From positions 1 through 36,629 of the IMG/VR virus record IMGVR_UViG_3300010149_000059: a stretch of 36,629 nucleotides of DNA. One strand, 5' to 3'. The DNA is from a virus. How positions within the stretch are numbered: the first letter of the stretch is position 1; the number at the start of each line of letters is the position of its first letter. The position numbers and the translations under genes were made by a program. The notes beneath the pieces were generated by a model that was given only the letters and a program-made list of their open reading frames with translations, searched no databases and was not told the origin of the DNA. Positions 22,932 to 30,283 of the stretch are shown one piece after another.

Positions 22932-24580
22932 TATCTGTAATCCCACATGTAACCAACATCTTCTTGTGTATCACCATACCACACGGCACCATCAGTAACG
23001 AATCCTTCATCTCCTTCTAATCCTGTTGTAATAAATCCGAATGGTGCCATGTCCTGTTCAATTTGATTTTTCTGTTCTTGATAAATGCGTTGACGAACAT
23101 CATTGTCTGTTAGTTCTTTAAAATAATCTTGCTGTACTAACCACGCAAAGATAACCATACACATTACCAAGTCATCATGGAATCCTTCATCAGCTTCAAA
23201 GGATTGTTTCTTCTGAATGAACGTGGTAAGTTCATTAATAATTTCATAGTCATTGAAAGTGAGTTTGTCATCTTCAATAATCTGTTTGAGGTTAGCACAT
23301 CCAACTTTCTTTACAGTAACACTCATCTTAACACCTAGTTGTGTCTTGTTACCAGAGAATCCCTGTCCAACAATCTGACCAGCACGTCCTCTCATAGCAC
23401 ACATAAGGACGTTTGGATATTCTAGATCATAGTTAAGAACAGATGCTACCGAATCTCCAACGTCATTCACTTCACATAGAACCCATGCATTATTATATGC
23501 TCTGGCAACGTCATTAATAACGTTAGGGAACAACATGGGTTTGATTTCATTATTTCTATACTTTCCTACTACCCTGTAGGGAACTGTTGTAATGTCAAAA
23601 ACAATAAAAGCACTATAATCTCCACCAATACCCCTACTAACATCAACAGTAAGAAGGTATTCAGACTTGTCCTTTGGTTTCTCATATATGTCAAGTCCTT
23701 TACTTTGTGAAATAGGATCGTCAAATGCTAATGCTTTCAACTTAGAAGCAGAAATTAACGTATCAACAGATCCCAGAAACTCGCACTCGAATTCTTGTGT
23801 GAACTGACGTTGAGATGTGTTCTTAATAGTTTCTTCTTTCCACTTGGCGTCCCTTCCAGGAACCTGCGACCAGTGGACTTCATGATATGTGTAATCGTTT
23901 CTACCATTAACAGCATCCTGCCACATCTTATAGAAGTGGTTCATACCCTGTGGGGTAGAGATGATAATTACTTTCGTTGATTTACCAGAAGTGATAGTAG
24001 GATAAACAGAGGCAAAGAACGAGTCAGCAATGTGATTCGGGACGAAAGCGAACTCGTCGAGAAAGATGATGTTAAACGACATGCCTCGGACAGCAGATGC
24101 AGATGTAGAAGCTGCCAATATTTTACTGCCATTTTCTAACTCGATGTTACCTTTGTTCCATACTACCACACCCTGTTGAATCCACTTAGGTAGGTTCTCA
24201 TATGCTGTAGCTAATCTTGCTAAAAGATCTCTCGCAGTAGATGCTTTGTTTGCTAGAATGCCTACGTTAACACTATCATTAAAAATTAGGTAGTGCAAAA
24301 GATAAGACACAACAGTAGTAGACTTACCTGTTTGTCTTGGTAGTTTTGCAATGTTGAATCTGCTTTTATGAAACTTCCTAATCAACTCTTCTTGGAAGTC
24401 CCACATTTTAAATGGCACCAGACCTTCATCAAGTGAAACGATCTGGACATAAGTCTTGGTGAAATATATCGGATCGTTCTTACACTTAATAAATTCTTTA
24501 ACCTGTTCAGGTGTGAAGTCAATCTTGACGTTTGCTTTTTTTAGTAGCGGATTGCCAAGATAAATCTGATCGGATGCCAT
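22931..24580 (-). CDS. gp17: Terminase large subunit gp17
   Basis: A 549-aa DNA packaging motor (T4 gp17 is 610 aa): N-terminal ATPase plus C-terminal RNase H-like headful nuclease. Walker A is RQTGKST (about 82-88) within AKLPRQTGKSTTVVSYLLHY, Walker B is IIFLDEFAFV (about 171-180), with coupling motif IISTPQG. Nuclease acidic residues appear in LTVDVSRGIGGDYSAFIVFD and later in FHDDLVMCMVIFAW. It has its own late promoter, whose box contains the stop of the preceding gene. Confidence 0.98.
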   Translation of the reverse strand: MASDQIYLGNPLLKKANVKIDFTPEQVKEFIKCKNDPIYFTKTYVQIVSLDEGLVPFKMWDFQEELIRKFHKSRFNIAKLPRQTGKSTTVVSYLLHYLIFNDSVNVGILANKASTARDLLARLATAYENLPKWIQQGVVVWNKGNIELENGSKILAASTSASAVRGMSFNIIFLDEFAFVPNHIADSFFASVYPTITSGKSTKVIIISTPQGMNHFYKMWQDAVNGRNDYTYHEVHWSQVPGRDAKWKEETIKNTSQRQFTQEFECEFLGSVDTLISASKLKALAFDDPISQSKGLDIYEKPKDKSEYLLTVDVSRGIGGDYSAFIVFDITTVPYRVVGKYRNNEIKPMLFPNVINDVARAYNNAWVLCEVNDVGDSVASVLNYDLEYPNVLMCAMRGRAGQIVGQGFSGNKTQLGVKMSVTVKKVGCANLKQIIEDDKLTFNDYEIINELTTFIQKKQSFEADEGFHDDLVMCMVIFAWLVQQDYFKELTDNDVRQRIYQEQKNQIEQDMAPFGFITTGLEGDEGFVTDGAVWYGDTQEDVGYMWDYR

Positions 24581-24600
24581 AAGAAACTAGTTCACCACTA

Positions 24601-24858
24601 CTATTTATCTTCCTTCTCTTTATCCATTTTGTCTAGGAAAGAAAGTCTATCTTCCCAAGTATCACCACCTTCCATTCCTTTTACAGGATTGATACAAGTA
24701 TTATCTCCTAGTTTGTTACAAACAAGACCTGCTAGATCTGCTTCATTACCTACAGCACCTGTAGCCCAACGGTGTTGACCGTTCATCCATGTAGCACCAC
24801 ATTTAGGACATTCTTTTCTCTCGATTTTGAGATCCGACAGTTCCTTATCGTTGGTCAT
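24601..24858 (-). CDS. Small zinc-ribbon-like hypothetical protein
   Basis: An 85-residue protein with CPKCGATWMNGQHRWATG (C17, C20) and a second pair C47 and C55 (LVCNKLGDNTC), suggesting one zinc ribbon with unusual spacing. The C-terminal third is charged and helical (TWEDRLSFLDKMDKEKEDK). It lies between a small membrane protein gene, which it overlaps by 14 nt, and gp17. Function unknown. Confidence 0.72.
   Translation of the reverse strand: MTNDKELSDLKIERKECPKCGATWMNGQHRWATGAVGNEADLAGLVCNKLGDNTCINPVKGMEGGDTWEDRLSFLDKMDKEKEDK
24602..24608 (-). promoter_or_regulatory. T4-type late promoter for gp17
   Basis: Minus-strand GATAAATAG, 22 nt upstream of ATG 24580. The final TAG is the stop codon of the preceding gene (GAT AAA TAG). 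Confidence 0.72.
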
Positions 24859-25069
24859 CTTTCTTTAATTCCTTTATGAGTTTGTTGTAATCAGGTAGAT
24901 CCTTTATAAGTTGTTGTTCTAATTTACGTCTCATCAAAAACATTCTGAATTTAATCCACTGATATCTGATCACAAGATCAACATAAGCGAATAAGCGCAT
25001 AGTTTCTTCCATGCCAGCATACGCTACCATGAGGACAATGAGAGTGATAATTACATATATGCCAAGCAT
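24845..25069 (-). CDS. Small single-span membrane protein
   Basis: A 74-residue protein with one N-terminal hydrophobic segment (MLGIYVIITLIVLMVAYAG), followed by an amphipathic, basic helix (WIKFRMFLMRRKLEQQL) and a charged tail. It should anchor in the inner membrane with the basic part in the cytoplasm. It overlaps the zinc-ribbon gene by 14 nt. Upstream is an inverted repeat around a TATAAT. A role at the membrane during late infection (assembly or lysis) is possible but unproven. Confidence 0.72.
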   Translation of the reverse strand: MLGIYVIITLIVLMVAYAGMEETMRLFAYVDLVIRYQWIKFRMFLMRRKLEQQLIKDLPDYNKLIKELKKDDQR

Positions 25070-25079
25070 GATAATATTC

Positions 25080-25107
25080 CACTACAAACATTATAGTGTA
25101 TGTAGTG
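25080..25107. repeat. 7-bp inverted repeat enclosing a TATAAT
   Basis: CACTACA (25080-25086) and TGTAGTG (25101-25107), spacer 14 nt. On the minus strand the spacer contains a perfect TATAAT (25090-25095), 20 nt upstream of ATG 25069. No good -35 hexamer is found at 16-18 nt. It could be a factor-dependent promoter or an operator. Confidence 0.5.
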
Positions 25108-25123
25108 AAAAATATTGTATCAG

Positions 25124-25237
25124 TTAGTTACGATTTGTGTCCTTATCTTGAAATGCTTTCTTTCCAGCAACTACTTTAGACCACGGAGCATACAATGGTC
25201 CATCGTAATCTTTTTTGATAGGTTTCTTCTCAGTCAT
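25124..25237 (-). CDS. Very small basic hypothetical protein (37 aa)
   Basis: Predicted 37-residue lysine-rich protein starting MTEKKPIKKDYDGPLYAPW and ending in TNRN. It begins 2 nt after the stop of the DUF6321-like gene and fills an otherwise empty gap of about 170 nt. Proline and aromatic residues in the middle look protein-like rather than random. Too short for family assignment. Confidence 0.55.
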   Translation of the reverse strand: MTEKKPIKKDYDGPLYAPWSKVVAGKKAFQDKDTNRN

Positions 25238-25239
25238 GA

Positions 25240-25518
25240 TTAACAATTCCAAGCTCTCAATGATTTTGACAGGCGATCATCACCTGTGTTATTAGATTTT
25301 TTCTGCCTCTTCCTCATGCCTTTCATTCGAGCACAGAATGATGCCCTACGGGGGTTTCCAACTTTTTTGCTTGGTGCTTTGAGGTCAGATCCTGGATTTT
25401 CTTTTTCATAAGACTTTCGTCCTTTTTCGTTGAGTCCTCCAGACTTTTTCTTTCCTGACTTTTTGGTCCAGGCTGCTGCTTCGGTGATGTCAATACGTAG
25501 TTGTTTAAAAGACTTCAT
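25240..25518 (-). CDS. Basic phage protein of the DUF6321 type
   Basis: A 92-residue very basic protein (many Lys/Arg). The pattern AAAWTKKSGKKKSGGLNEKGR, then SYEKENPGSDLKAPS, then ASFCARMKGMRKR and the C-terminal LSKSLRAWNC matches what I recall of a widespread phage family (DUF6321): 'GGLNxKGRxSY...GSxLK...RRxSFCARMxGM...LRxWxC'. Function is unknown; the charge suggests nucleic-acid contact or packaging with DNA. It starts 2 nt from the gp16 stop, so it is in the packaging operon. Confidence 0.72.
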   Translation of the reverse strand: MKSFKQLRIDITEAAAWTKKSGKKKSGGLNEKGRKSYEKENPGSDLKAPSKKVGNPRRASFCARMKGMRKRQKKSNNTGDDRLSKSLRAWNC

Positions 25519-25520
25519 AT

Positions 25521-25940
25521 TTATTCCGACTCGTCTTGTTTATTTATTTGCTTAAGCATTTTTTGAAGGTCTGCTGTACTACCAACAAATAAATTGTTTG
25601 TGGTCTTACTATTTACAGAATTTTTTGTAGGTGCTTCGAGATCCTTCATCTTCTTCTGTAGATCTAGGAGTTTATCAGTAGCGTCTGCTACCTGCTTCAT
25701 GGCGTTCACAGCGACTTCATACGCTCTAGGGTGCCCTGACTCCTGAGCAACCTCTAACGCCCCGTCTAGCGCCTCTCTACCCTTGTCTATGAGTGAGTAT
25801 AAAGACCCTCTGGTATATTCATAATCTTTTGTCTGGTCGTCTTTATCTGATGTCGGTGGTACTGGTTTAGATGGTTCGATAGCAGTAGATTCAATTTCAA
25901 TGTCAAATAGATCTTCCATATTATCCTCAAGTTTGCTCAT
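25521..25940 (-). CDS. gp16: Terminase small subunit gp16
   Basis: A 139-aa protein that recognises DNA and stimulates gp17 (T4 gp16 is 164 aa). After an acidic, Pro-rich N-terminus comes YEYTRGSLYSLIDKGREALD, then VAQESGHPRAYEVAVNAMKQ and TDKLLDLQKKMKDLEAP; this parallels T4 gp16's 'DDYxxVRxNMHxxxxxxxDA...SPRHMEVFATLM...REILKLHKDMKDI' helical oligomerisation core. ATGA overlap with gp15. Order 15-16-17 is as in T4, with four small genes inserted between 16 and 17. Confidence 0.9.
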   Translation of the reverse strand: MSKLEDNMEDLFDIEIESTAIEPSKPVPPTSDKDDQTKDYEYTRGSLYSLIDKGREALDGALEVAQESGHPRAYEVAVNAMKQVADATDKLLDLQKKMKDLEAPTKNSVNSKTTNNLFVGSTADLQKMLKQINKQDESE

Positions 25941-26740
25941 AGTAGTTCAATGCCTTCATTAAATCCAAAGTCATCTGAAGATGTTAGTAGTGCATCATCC
26001 AGAGCATCAATGTTTCCATCGCTGTTCTTATCTTCTAGTGCTCTAGGTGTGTAAGTAACTTTGGTAGTTCTATTTGGTACAGAAGTTCCAAGTCCTTCAT
26101 ATACAATTGCTTTCTTAATAACACTTGCTTGATCGAATGGTCCGTAGATATAAGACTTAGCAGTAAACGATAAAGACCATGTGATATATCTACGCTCAAG
26201 AAAATTGTCATCCCATTCATCATCATAACTGACATTGTTTAATGTAATAGCAACATCTCTTTTCTCATCCATGTCTGGAATCATGTTGAGAGTGATATTA
26301 AACGATGGTTGGAAGTAGGGAAGAATTTGCTCAAGAATTTGTAGTCCATCATCCTGAGACTTAGCAATGATACCAAGTTCAAAATCAATGTTATAAGGAA
26401 CAGGAACATATTGTTCTTTTACTTCTGTGCCATCACTTTGAATGATGGTTCTATATTTTTGAATAGGAGATGTTTTACGAGGAGAATCATAATCAATACC
26501 AGTCATTTCAAAATAAAGACGTGGTAGCGTGATAGCAATTTTTCTATCAACATCTGGATTTTGTTCTAGACGTGTCAAAAATTTCTGCTTAGGTCCATAA
26601 GCAAGTGGAACTTTTTCTTCCTCAAGCACAGTAGTACCATCGGAAGGATCAACTTTTTTTAATGTGATGTTGTTGAATAGTGTTCCAAACCCAACAATAT
26701 TTCTACGAATAATTTCGTTGTAAAAATGTGACCCAAACAT
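25937..26740 (-). CDS. gp15: Tail sheath terminator/stabiliser gp15
   Basis: A 267-aa protein (T4 gp15 is 272 aa) that caps the proximal end of the tail and joins it to the head neck. The N-terminus MFGSHFYNEIIRRNIVGFGT is typical, with LPRLYFEMTGIDYDSPRK and PVPYNIDFELGIIAKSQDDG following, all hallmarks of gp15. Unusually, residues 237-248 (DKNSDGNIDALD) form a complete EF-hand-like calcium loop near the C-terminus. The start shares a base with the gp14 stop (TAATG). Confidence 0.94.
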   Translation of the reverse strand: MFGSHFYNEIIRRNIVGFGTLFNNITLKKVDPSDGTTVLEEEKVPLAYGPKQKFLTRLEQNPDVDRKIAITLPRLYFEMTGIDYDSPRKTSPIQKYRTIIQSDGTEVKEQYVPVPYNIDFELGIIAKSQDDGLQILEQILPYFQPSFNITLNMIPDMDEKRDVAITLNNVSYDDEWDDNFLERRYITWSLSFTAKSYIYGPFDQASVIKKAIVYEGLGTSVPNRTTKVTYTPRALEDKNSDGNIDALDDALLTSSDDFGFNEGIELL

Positions 26741-27624
26741 TAGATACTACCTGTAAAGTTACCTGATTCACCGAAAGGGTTACCCTCAGTCCAATCAATT
26801 ATGTCATCAGCAGCGGTCTCAATGACTCTATTCTGATCATATTCGCTGTTGGTATTATTTAGAGTATCAAACGTTCCTACTACATGAACAGCACCACTAT
26901 CATTTCCAACCATAGCTTCGCCTGTAGCAAATGTCCCCGTTCTGTTGATGACTTGTAAAATCCTTGTGGCGTCATCCCACGATTTCACTTCTCGTTCTGT
27001 ACTTGTAGTTGATCCTGTGATTGTTTCACCGATAGTGAAATCACCAGAACCGCCTACTGCCATAGTAAGGGCAATTGCATTACTTAGTAGTGTTTCAATT
27101 ACGTCAATCTCAGCAACTCCAGTGGAGATGTCATCACTACCATACTCATAAATTTCAGCAGTCATTGTATAGTAGTAAACCTTACCTAACTGGTAAAAAG
27201 GATCTTCTCTTTCTACAAATTTAATTTCGTAGAGATCTTTAGTCAATGGGAAGTAAAGGAGATCTCCTTCATTAGGTCTTCCATCAACAGTTAGTGTTGG
27301 ATTATGTTCAGTTACTTCTTCATCCCATCTTCTTTGTGACACAGAAAATCTAACTTCGTCTGTAATACGAAGTCCAAATTTACTAATAAATTCTGATGGA
27401 GATCCAAAACCTTCTACGTTTTGCAGCATCATTTCAATTTGAAACTGCTCTGTATATTTGTTGTAGATAATATCATCTAGAGTGTTATCTCTAAGAATAG
27501 TTCTAGGCATGTAATAGATATCCGTGCCGAACAATTTAATTTGTTCGTCCACAAGATCCTGGACGAGACCTTGCTCGCCACTAGTACCGCCGTAGTAACT
27601 TGGAAAATAGGAACTGGTAGGCAT
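26740..27624 (-). CDS. gp14: Neck protein gp14 with an inserted beta-repeat module
   Basis: A 294-aa neck protein (T4 gp14 is 256 aa) that with gp13 forms the head-tail connector. The segment DIYYMPRTILRDNTLDDI and the later DLLYFPLTKDLYEIKFVERE are characteristic. Residues of about 195-254 form an extra Gly/Thr-rich module with two similar halves (FTIGETITGSTTS and FATGEAMVGNDSG), a pattern common in fibre and decoration proteins. The C-terminus (IIDWTEGNPFGE) resumes the family. One nucleotide separates it from the gp13 stop. Confidence 0.93.
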   Translation of the reverse strand: MPTSSYFPSYYGGTSGEQGLVQDLVDEQIKLFGTDIYYMPRTILRDNTLDDIIYNKYTEQFQIEMMLQNVEGFGSPSEFISKFGLRITDEVRFSVSQRRWDEEVTEHNPTLTVDGRPNEGDLLYFPLTKDLYEIKFVEREDPFYQLGKVYYYTMTAEIYEYGSDDISTGVAEIDVIETLLSNAIALTMAVGGSGDFTIGETITGSTTSTEREVKSWDDATRILQVINRTGTFATGEAMVGNDSGAVHVVGTFDTLNNTNSEYDQNRVIETAADDIIDWTEGNPFGESGNFTGSI

Positions 27625-27625
27625 T

Positions 27626-28456
27626 TTATCCGATCATATCCATTGGTGGTAGTGAATAATCTGTCATCATTCTAGATTCCAACTCACGAACTTCTCTGTT
27701 TCCGTCTTCCCATAGTTGGCGACCATTAAGATTAATGCCACCAGGAAGTGAAACGTTGTTATATTTAATCAAGTTTTGACCCCACTGCCTCTTCATGAGA
27801 GCAGTAGCATATCTCTTTACAAAACTATCATTATAAACTTGAGTATGTACATCTGGATCCAGGTATCTATAGCAATCAATAAGTAAATATTGATCTTCTA
27901 TAATTCTAGATTTATCAATATCTACGTACAACCTATCTTGTCTTTTATTAAATCTATATTCAACAAACGCACCTGTATTGATAACCATATCAATGGTCTC
28001 AAAGTGTTGCTTGATCATATAGTAATTTGTCAGATCAAAATTACCAAAACTAAATGCCGAACCTGAAGAGAATGAGAACAGGTCCATCAAATAGTATTGA
28101 TTGCTCATACCAAAAAGGTTATTCCTCAAGAAATTTGAAGAGACTCCAAAAACTTTTTGAATACCTATAACAAGTTCAGGAACCTCAATGTAGTTACTCC
28201 TGTTCTCCCATCCAGTTCCATCAGGTGATGAGGACGCAGCATCAGTCTCAGTGAAACGAGTTACCTCCGCAGCAGTAAACTGATGCTTTAGATACATCCT
28301 TTCGACACCATCAAAATGGTATTCGTGATAATATTGCAACGCCTGATCTATGATGTCATCCTTTTGGGTGGCATCCATATTGATTTGCAGGACAGGCGCA
28401 CCTAATTGGCGTTCACAATATGCAATTAGTTCTGCTTTAGTTGTTGGTGTAGCCAT
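27626..28456 (-). CDS. gp13: Neck protein gp13
   Basis: A 276-aa neck protein (T4 gp13 is 309 aa), partner of gp14 in closing the filled head. Recognisable: KAELIAYCERQLGAPVLQIN at the start, DDIIDQALQYYHEYHFDGVE, and LPGGINLNGRQLWEDGNREV near the end, all typical of T4-like gp13. It opens the virion assembly block and is preceded by the late promoter embedded in a terminator loop at 28485-28491. Confidence 0.95.
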   Translation of the reverse strand: MATPTTKAELIAYCERQLGAPVLQINMDATQKDDIIDQALQYYHEYHFDGVERMYLKHQFTAAEVTRFTETDAASSSPDGTGWENRSNYIEVPELVIGIQKVFGVSSNFLRNNLFGMSNQYYLMDLFSFSSGSAFSFGNFDLTNYYMIKQHFETIDMVINTGAFVEYRFNKRQDRLYVDIDKSRIIEDQYLLIDCYRYLDPDVHTQVYNDSFVKRYATALMKRQWGQNLIKYNNVSLPGGINLNGRQLWEDGNREVRELESRMMTDYSLPPMDMIG

Positions 28457-28468
28457 GCACCTAGATAC

Positions 28469-28504
28469 AAAAAATCCCTACTTCTATTTAGGAAGCAGGG
28501 ATTT
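28469..28504 (-). terminator. Terminator hairpin whose loop is the gp13 late promoter
   Basis: Minus-strand 13-bp stem (AAATCCCT/AGGGATTT, one G-T pair, CTTC/GAAG; arms 28492-28504 and 28472-28484) with the 7-nt loop CTAAATA, followed by T residues. It starts 4 nt beyond the stop of the 61-residue gene. Confidence 0.85.
28485..28491 (-). promoter_or_regulatory. T4-type late promoter for gp13, in a terminator loop
   Basis: CCTAAATAG on the minus strand, 29 nt upstream of ATG 28456; the seven bases CTAAATA are exactly the loop of the terminator hairpin 28472-28504. Confidence 0.72.
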
Positions 28505-28507
28505 GTG

Positions 28508-28693
28508 TTACTCAGATTCTTCTTCGGAAGGAGTTTCCTCTTTGGGGTTGAGCAAATCTAGAGTTTCAATACCACCAATTAGTTTCAATTTGTATTCTTT
28601 TGCTTTGGCAAGGTTTGCTTCTAGTTCAGAAATTTGCTTATCTGTACTAGCAATTTGCTCATCAAAATTCTTTCTCAGTTGTTCAGTGTCCAT
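28508..28693 (-). CDS. Small coiled-coil protein upstream of gp13
   Basis: A 61-residue protein, nearly all a charged coiled coil (QLRKNFDEQIASTDKQISEL, then LAKAKEYKLKLIGGIETLD) with an acidic tail rich in Glu/Ser/Pro. It is expressed from its own late promoter (28722) and ends at a strong terminator, so it is a short independent late unit. No function is known; it resembles small coiled-coil proteins found beside neck genes in cyanophages. Confidence 0.72.
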   Translation of the reverse strand: MDTEQLRKNFDEQIASTDKQISELEANLAKAKEYKLKLIGGIETLDLLNPKEETPSEEESE

Positions 28694-28721
28694 TGTAGTA
28701 ATATAAAATGATGTACTTTAT

Positions 28722-28728
28722 TATTTAG
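28722..28728 (-). promoter_or_regulatory. T4-type late promoter for the coiled-coil gene
   Basis: Minus-strand ACTAAATAAT, 29 nt upstream of ATG 28693; its TAA is the stop codon of the preceding gene. Confidence 0.7.
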
Positions 28729-29048
28729 TTTTCTTTTTCAGAACAGAAAATTTTATCCAATTCCAAAGAATTACCTGTAATACTAATAACAGGCAATCCC
28801 TGACTATCAGCAAGTCTATTGATAGAGTAAGTTAAATCGCTTGCAGCAATTTTTTTTAAAGTTTCGCATTTGTCAATATCTTCTTGACGTGGTGCAGATA
28901 GTCTGAGATTTTCTCTCATCTCGTCAACCCAATCAGAAGTTACACCAGGACCAAAAGGTTCCTCACTTTCAATATCATTGATGAGTGTTACAAAAACTTC
29001 TCTTTGTGCTTCAGATAATGAAGCCATGTACGTTAAATCTAATGCCAT
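28725..29048 (-). CDS. Hypothetical late protein after the glycine-rich adhesin
   Basis: A 107-residue protein of unknown function, start ATG 29048 one nt after the adhesin stop. The upstream in-frame codons to 29099 lie inside the adhesin gene and are not counted. It appears helical and acidic in the first half (LSEAQREVFVTLINDIESEE) with a beta-like C-terminal part (GLPVISITGNSLELDKIF). Its position immediately after a fibre gene is that of a fibre assembly or attachment factor, but no similarity supports this. Confidence 0.68.
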   Translation of the reverse strand: MALDLTYMASLSEAQREVFVTLINDIESEEPFGPGVTSDWVDEMRENLRLSAPRQEDIDKCETLKKIAASDLTYSINRLADSQGLPVISITGNSLELDKIFCSEKEN

Positions 29049-29049
29049 T

Positions 29050-30264
29050 TTATGATTTCCTATATCGAATAATACAAACTCCAGATCCACCTGGAGCACC
29101 TACAGCACCGCTACGTGGGGCGTTATAACCGCCACCACCGCCACCGCCACCGCGATTAGTTGCGCCAGCTTCAGCACTATTAGGTGTGGGACTACCGAAA
29201 TTGACTGGAGCACCTGTTGCTCGTCCACCATCTCCCCCACCATAGTCACCTGCTTTTGTGCCACGACGGCGACCTGTGCCTCGGACACCGCCACCACCAC
29301 CGCCAGCATAACCAACCATTGATCCAGTGATATCAAAGTATCCTCCGTGACCACCTTCACCCCCAGTATCTCTGGGAGCTCCACCAGTGCCGCCATTAGT
29401 ACCAAATCCACCACCACCTGCTCCTGTGTCTCCATCACCACGATTGCCGCCAGCGTTTCCTTGAACTCCTTGGCATTCATTAGTTGATGTTTCAATTGCC
29501 TCCCAACTTTGAGCACCTCTAGCAAGTGCGTCACCATCAGCCATGGCCTCGTTATTACTAAGGTATACATCCCTAATATTATGTGCTTTATCTGTTGCTT
29601 GAGGTCCAAAGTTTTTACCAATTGCGTTTCCACCTCTTCTAGAGACGCTAGCAGATCCACCTCCAGAACCACCTTGACCAGCAATTCTATTTGGAGAACT
29701 TCCGCCATGAGCACAACCTCCACCACCACCTACTGCTTCATAACTAAATCCAGCATTATCAGTAAATGTAGATGGAGTTCCTGCGCGACCTTCTTGCTGT
29801 GAACTATTCCACCCAGTTCCTCCTGCTCCACCACCACCGATAGAAATATTATAAGTACCTGGTGCTAGATAAAGTTCTCTTCTGTAAATTACACCACCAG
29901 CACCACCACCACCACCGATGACGCCACCACCACCGCCTCCTCCAGCGATTAGTAGGAATTCTACACCACCATCTTGATTACTTTGGTTGACTGTTAGAGT
30001 TCCATCTCCAGTGAATCTATAAACTCTGTAACCACTATAGTCACCAGTTAAATCAGAAGTAACTACGCTACCAGTTGCACTAATATCATAATTCTGTTGA
30101 CCAAAACTCTTCCATTGAGATCCAGTCCATACCTGTAATTTATTTTCGGTACTATTAAATATCATGAATCCTGTGGCAGGATTCACGGGTCTGTTAGAAC
30201 TATTATAAAGGGGTAAGTTAAATTCCGTAGATACGTTTAAATCACCAACATTAATTTCGGACAT
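29050..30264 (-). CDS. Glycine-rich tail-fibre adhesin-like protein (paralogue 1)
   Basis: A 404-aa predicted virion protein. The first roughly 65 residues (NVGDLNVSTEFNLPLYNSS, GFMIFNSTENKLQVWTGSQW) form a short attachment module seen in phage fibre proteins. The rest is dominated by poly-glycine runs (AGGGGGGGVIGGGGGAGGV and similar) separated by loops with aromatic and polar residues, ending GGSGVCIIRYRKS. This layout resembles T-even gp38-type adhesins, where glycine runs pack as polyglycine II helices and loops bind the receptor. It is paralogous to 34178-35236. It has a perfect TATAAATA late promoter. Receptor unknown. Confidence 0.8.
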   Translation of the reverse strand: MSEINVGDLNVSTEFNLPLYNSSNRPVNPATGFMIFNSTENKLQVWTGSQWKSFGQQNYDISATGSVVTSDLTGDYSGYRVYRFTGDGTLTVNQSNQDGGVEFLLIAGGGGGGGVIGGGGGAGGVIYRRELYLAPGTYNISIGGGGAGGTGWNSSQQEGRAGTPSTFTDNAGFSYEAVGGGGGCAHGGSSPNRIAGQGGSGGGSASVSRRGGNAIGKNFGPQATDKAHNIRDVYLSNNEAMADGDALARGAQSWEAIETSTNECQGVQGNAGGNRGDGDTGAGGGGFGTNGGTGGAPRDTGGEGGHGGYFDITGSMVGYAGGGGGGVRGTGRRRGTKAGDYGGGDGGRATGAPVNFGSPTPNSAEAGATNRGGGGGGGGYNAPRSGAVGAPGGSGVCIIRYRKS

Positions 30265-30283
30265 GTTCTGTCAAGACTTTTTG

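Noticed and set aside
25518-25524. ATAAATA on the minus strand directly before the DUF6321-like ATG
   Set aside because: As a late promoter it would start transcription inside the coding sequence; the match is explained by a stop codon (TAA) next to ATATG.
29100-29729. Second long frame inside glycine-rich adhesin 1
   Set aside because: GGN-rich codons read in another frame give long Val/Glu/Leu runs; the frame is a by-product of glycine repeats. The same applies to 34159-34431 and 34435-34764.
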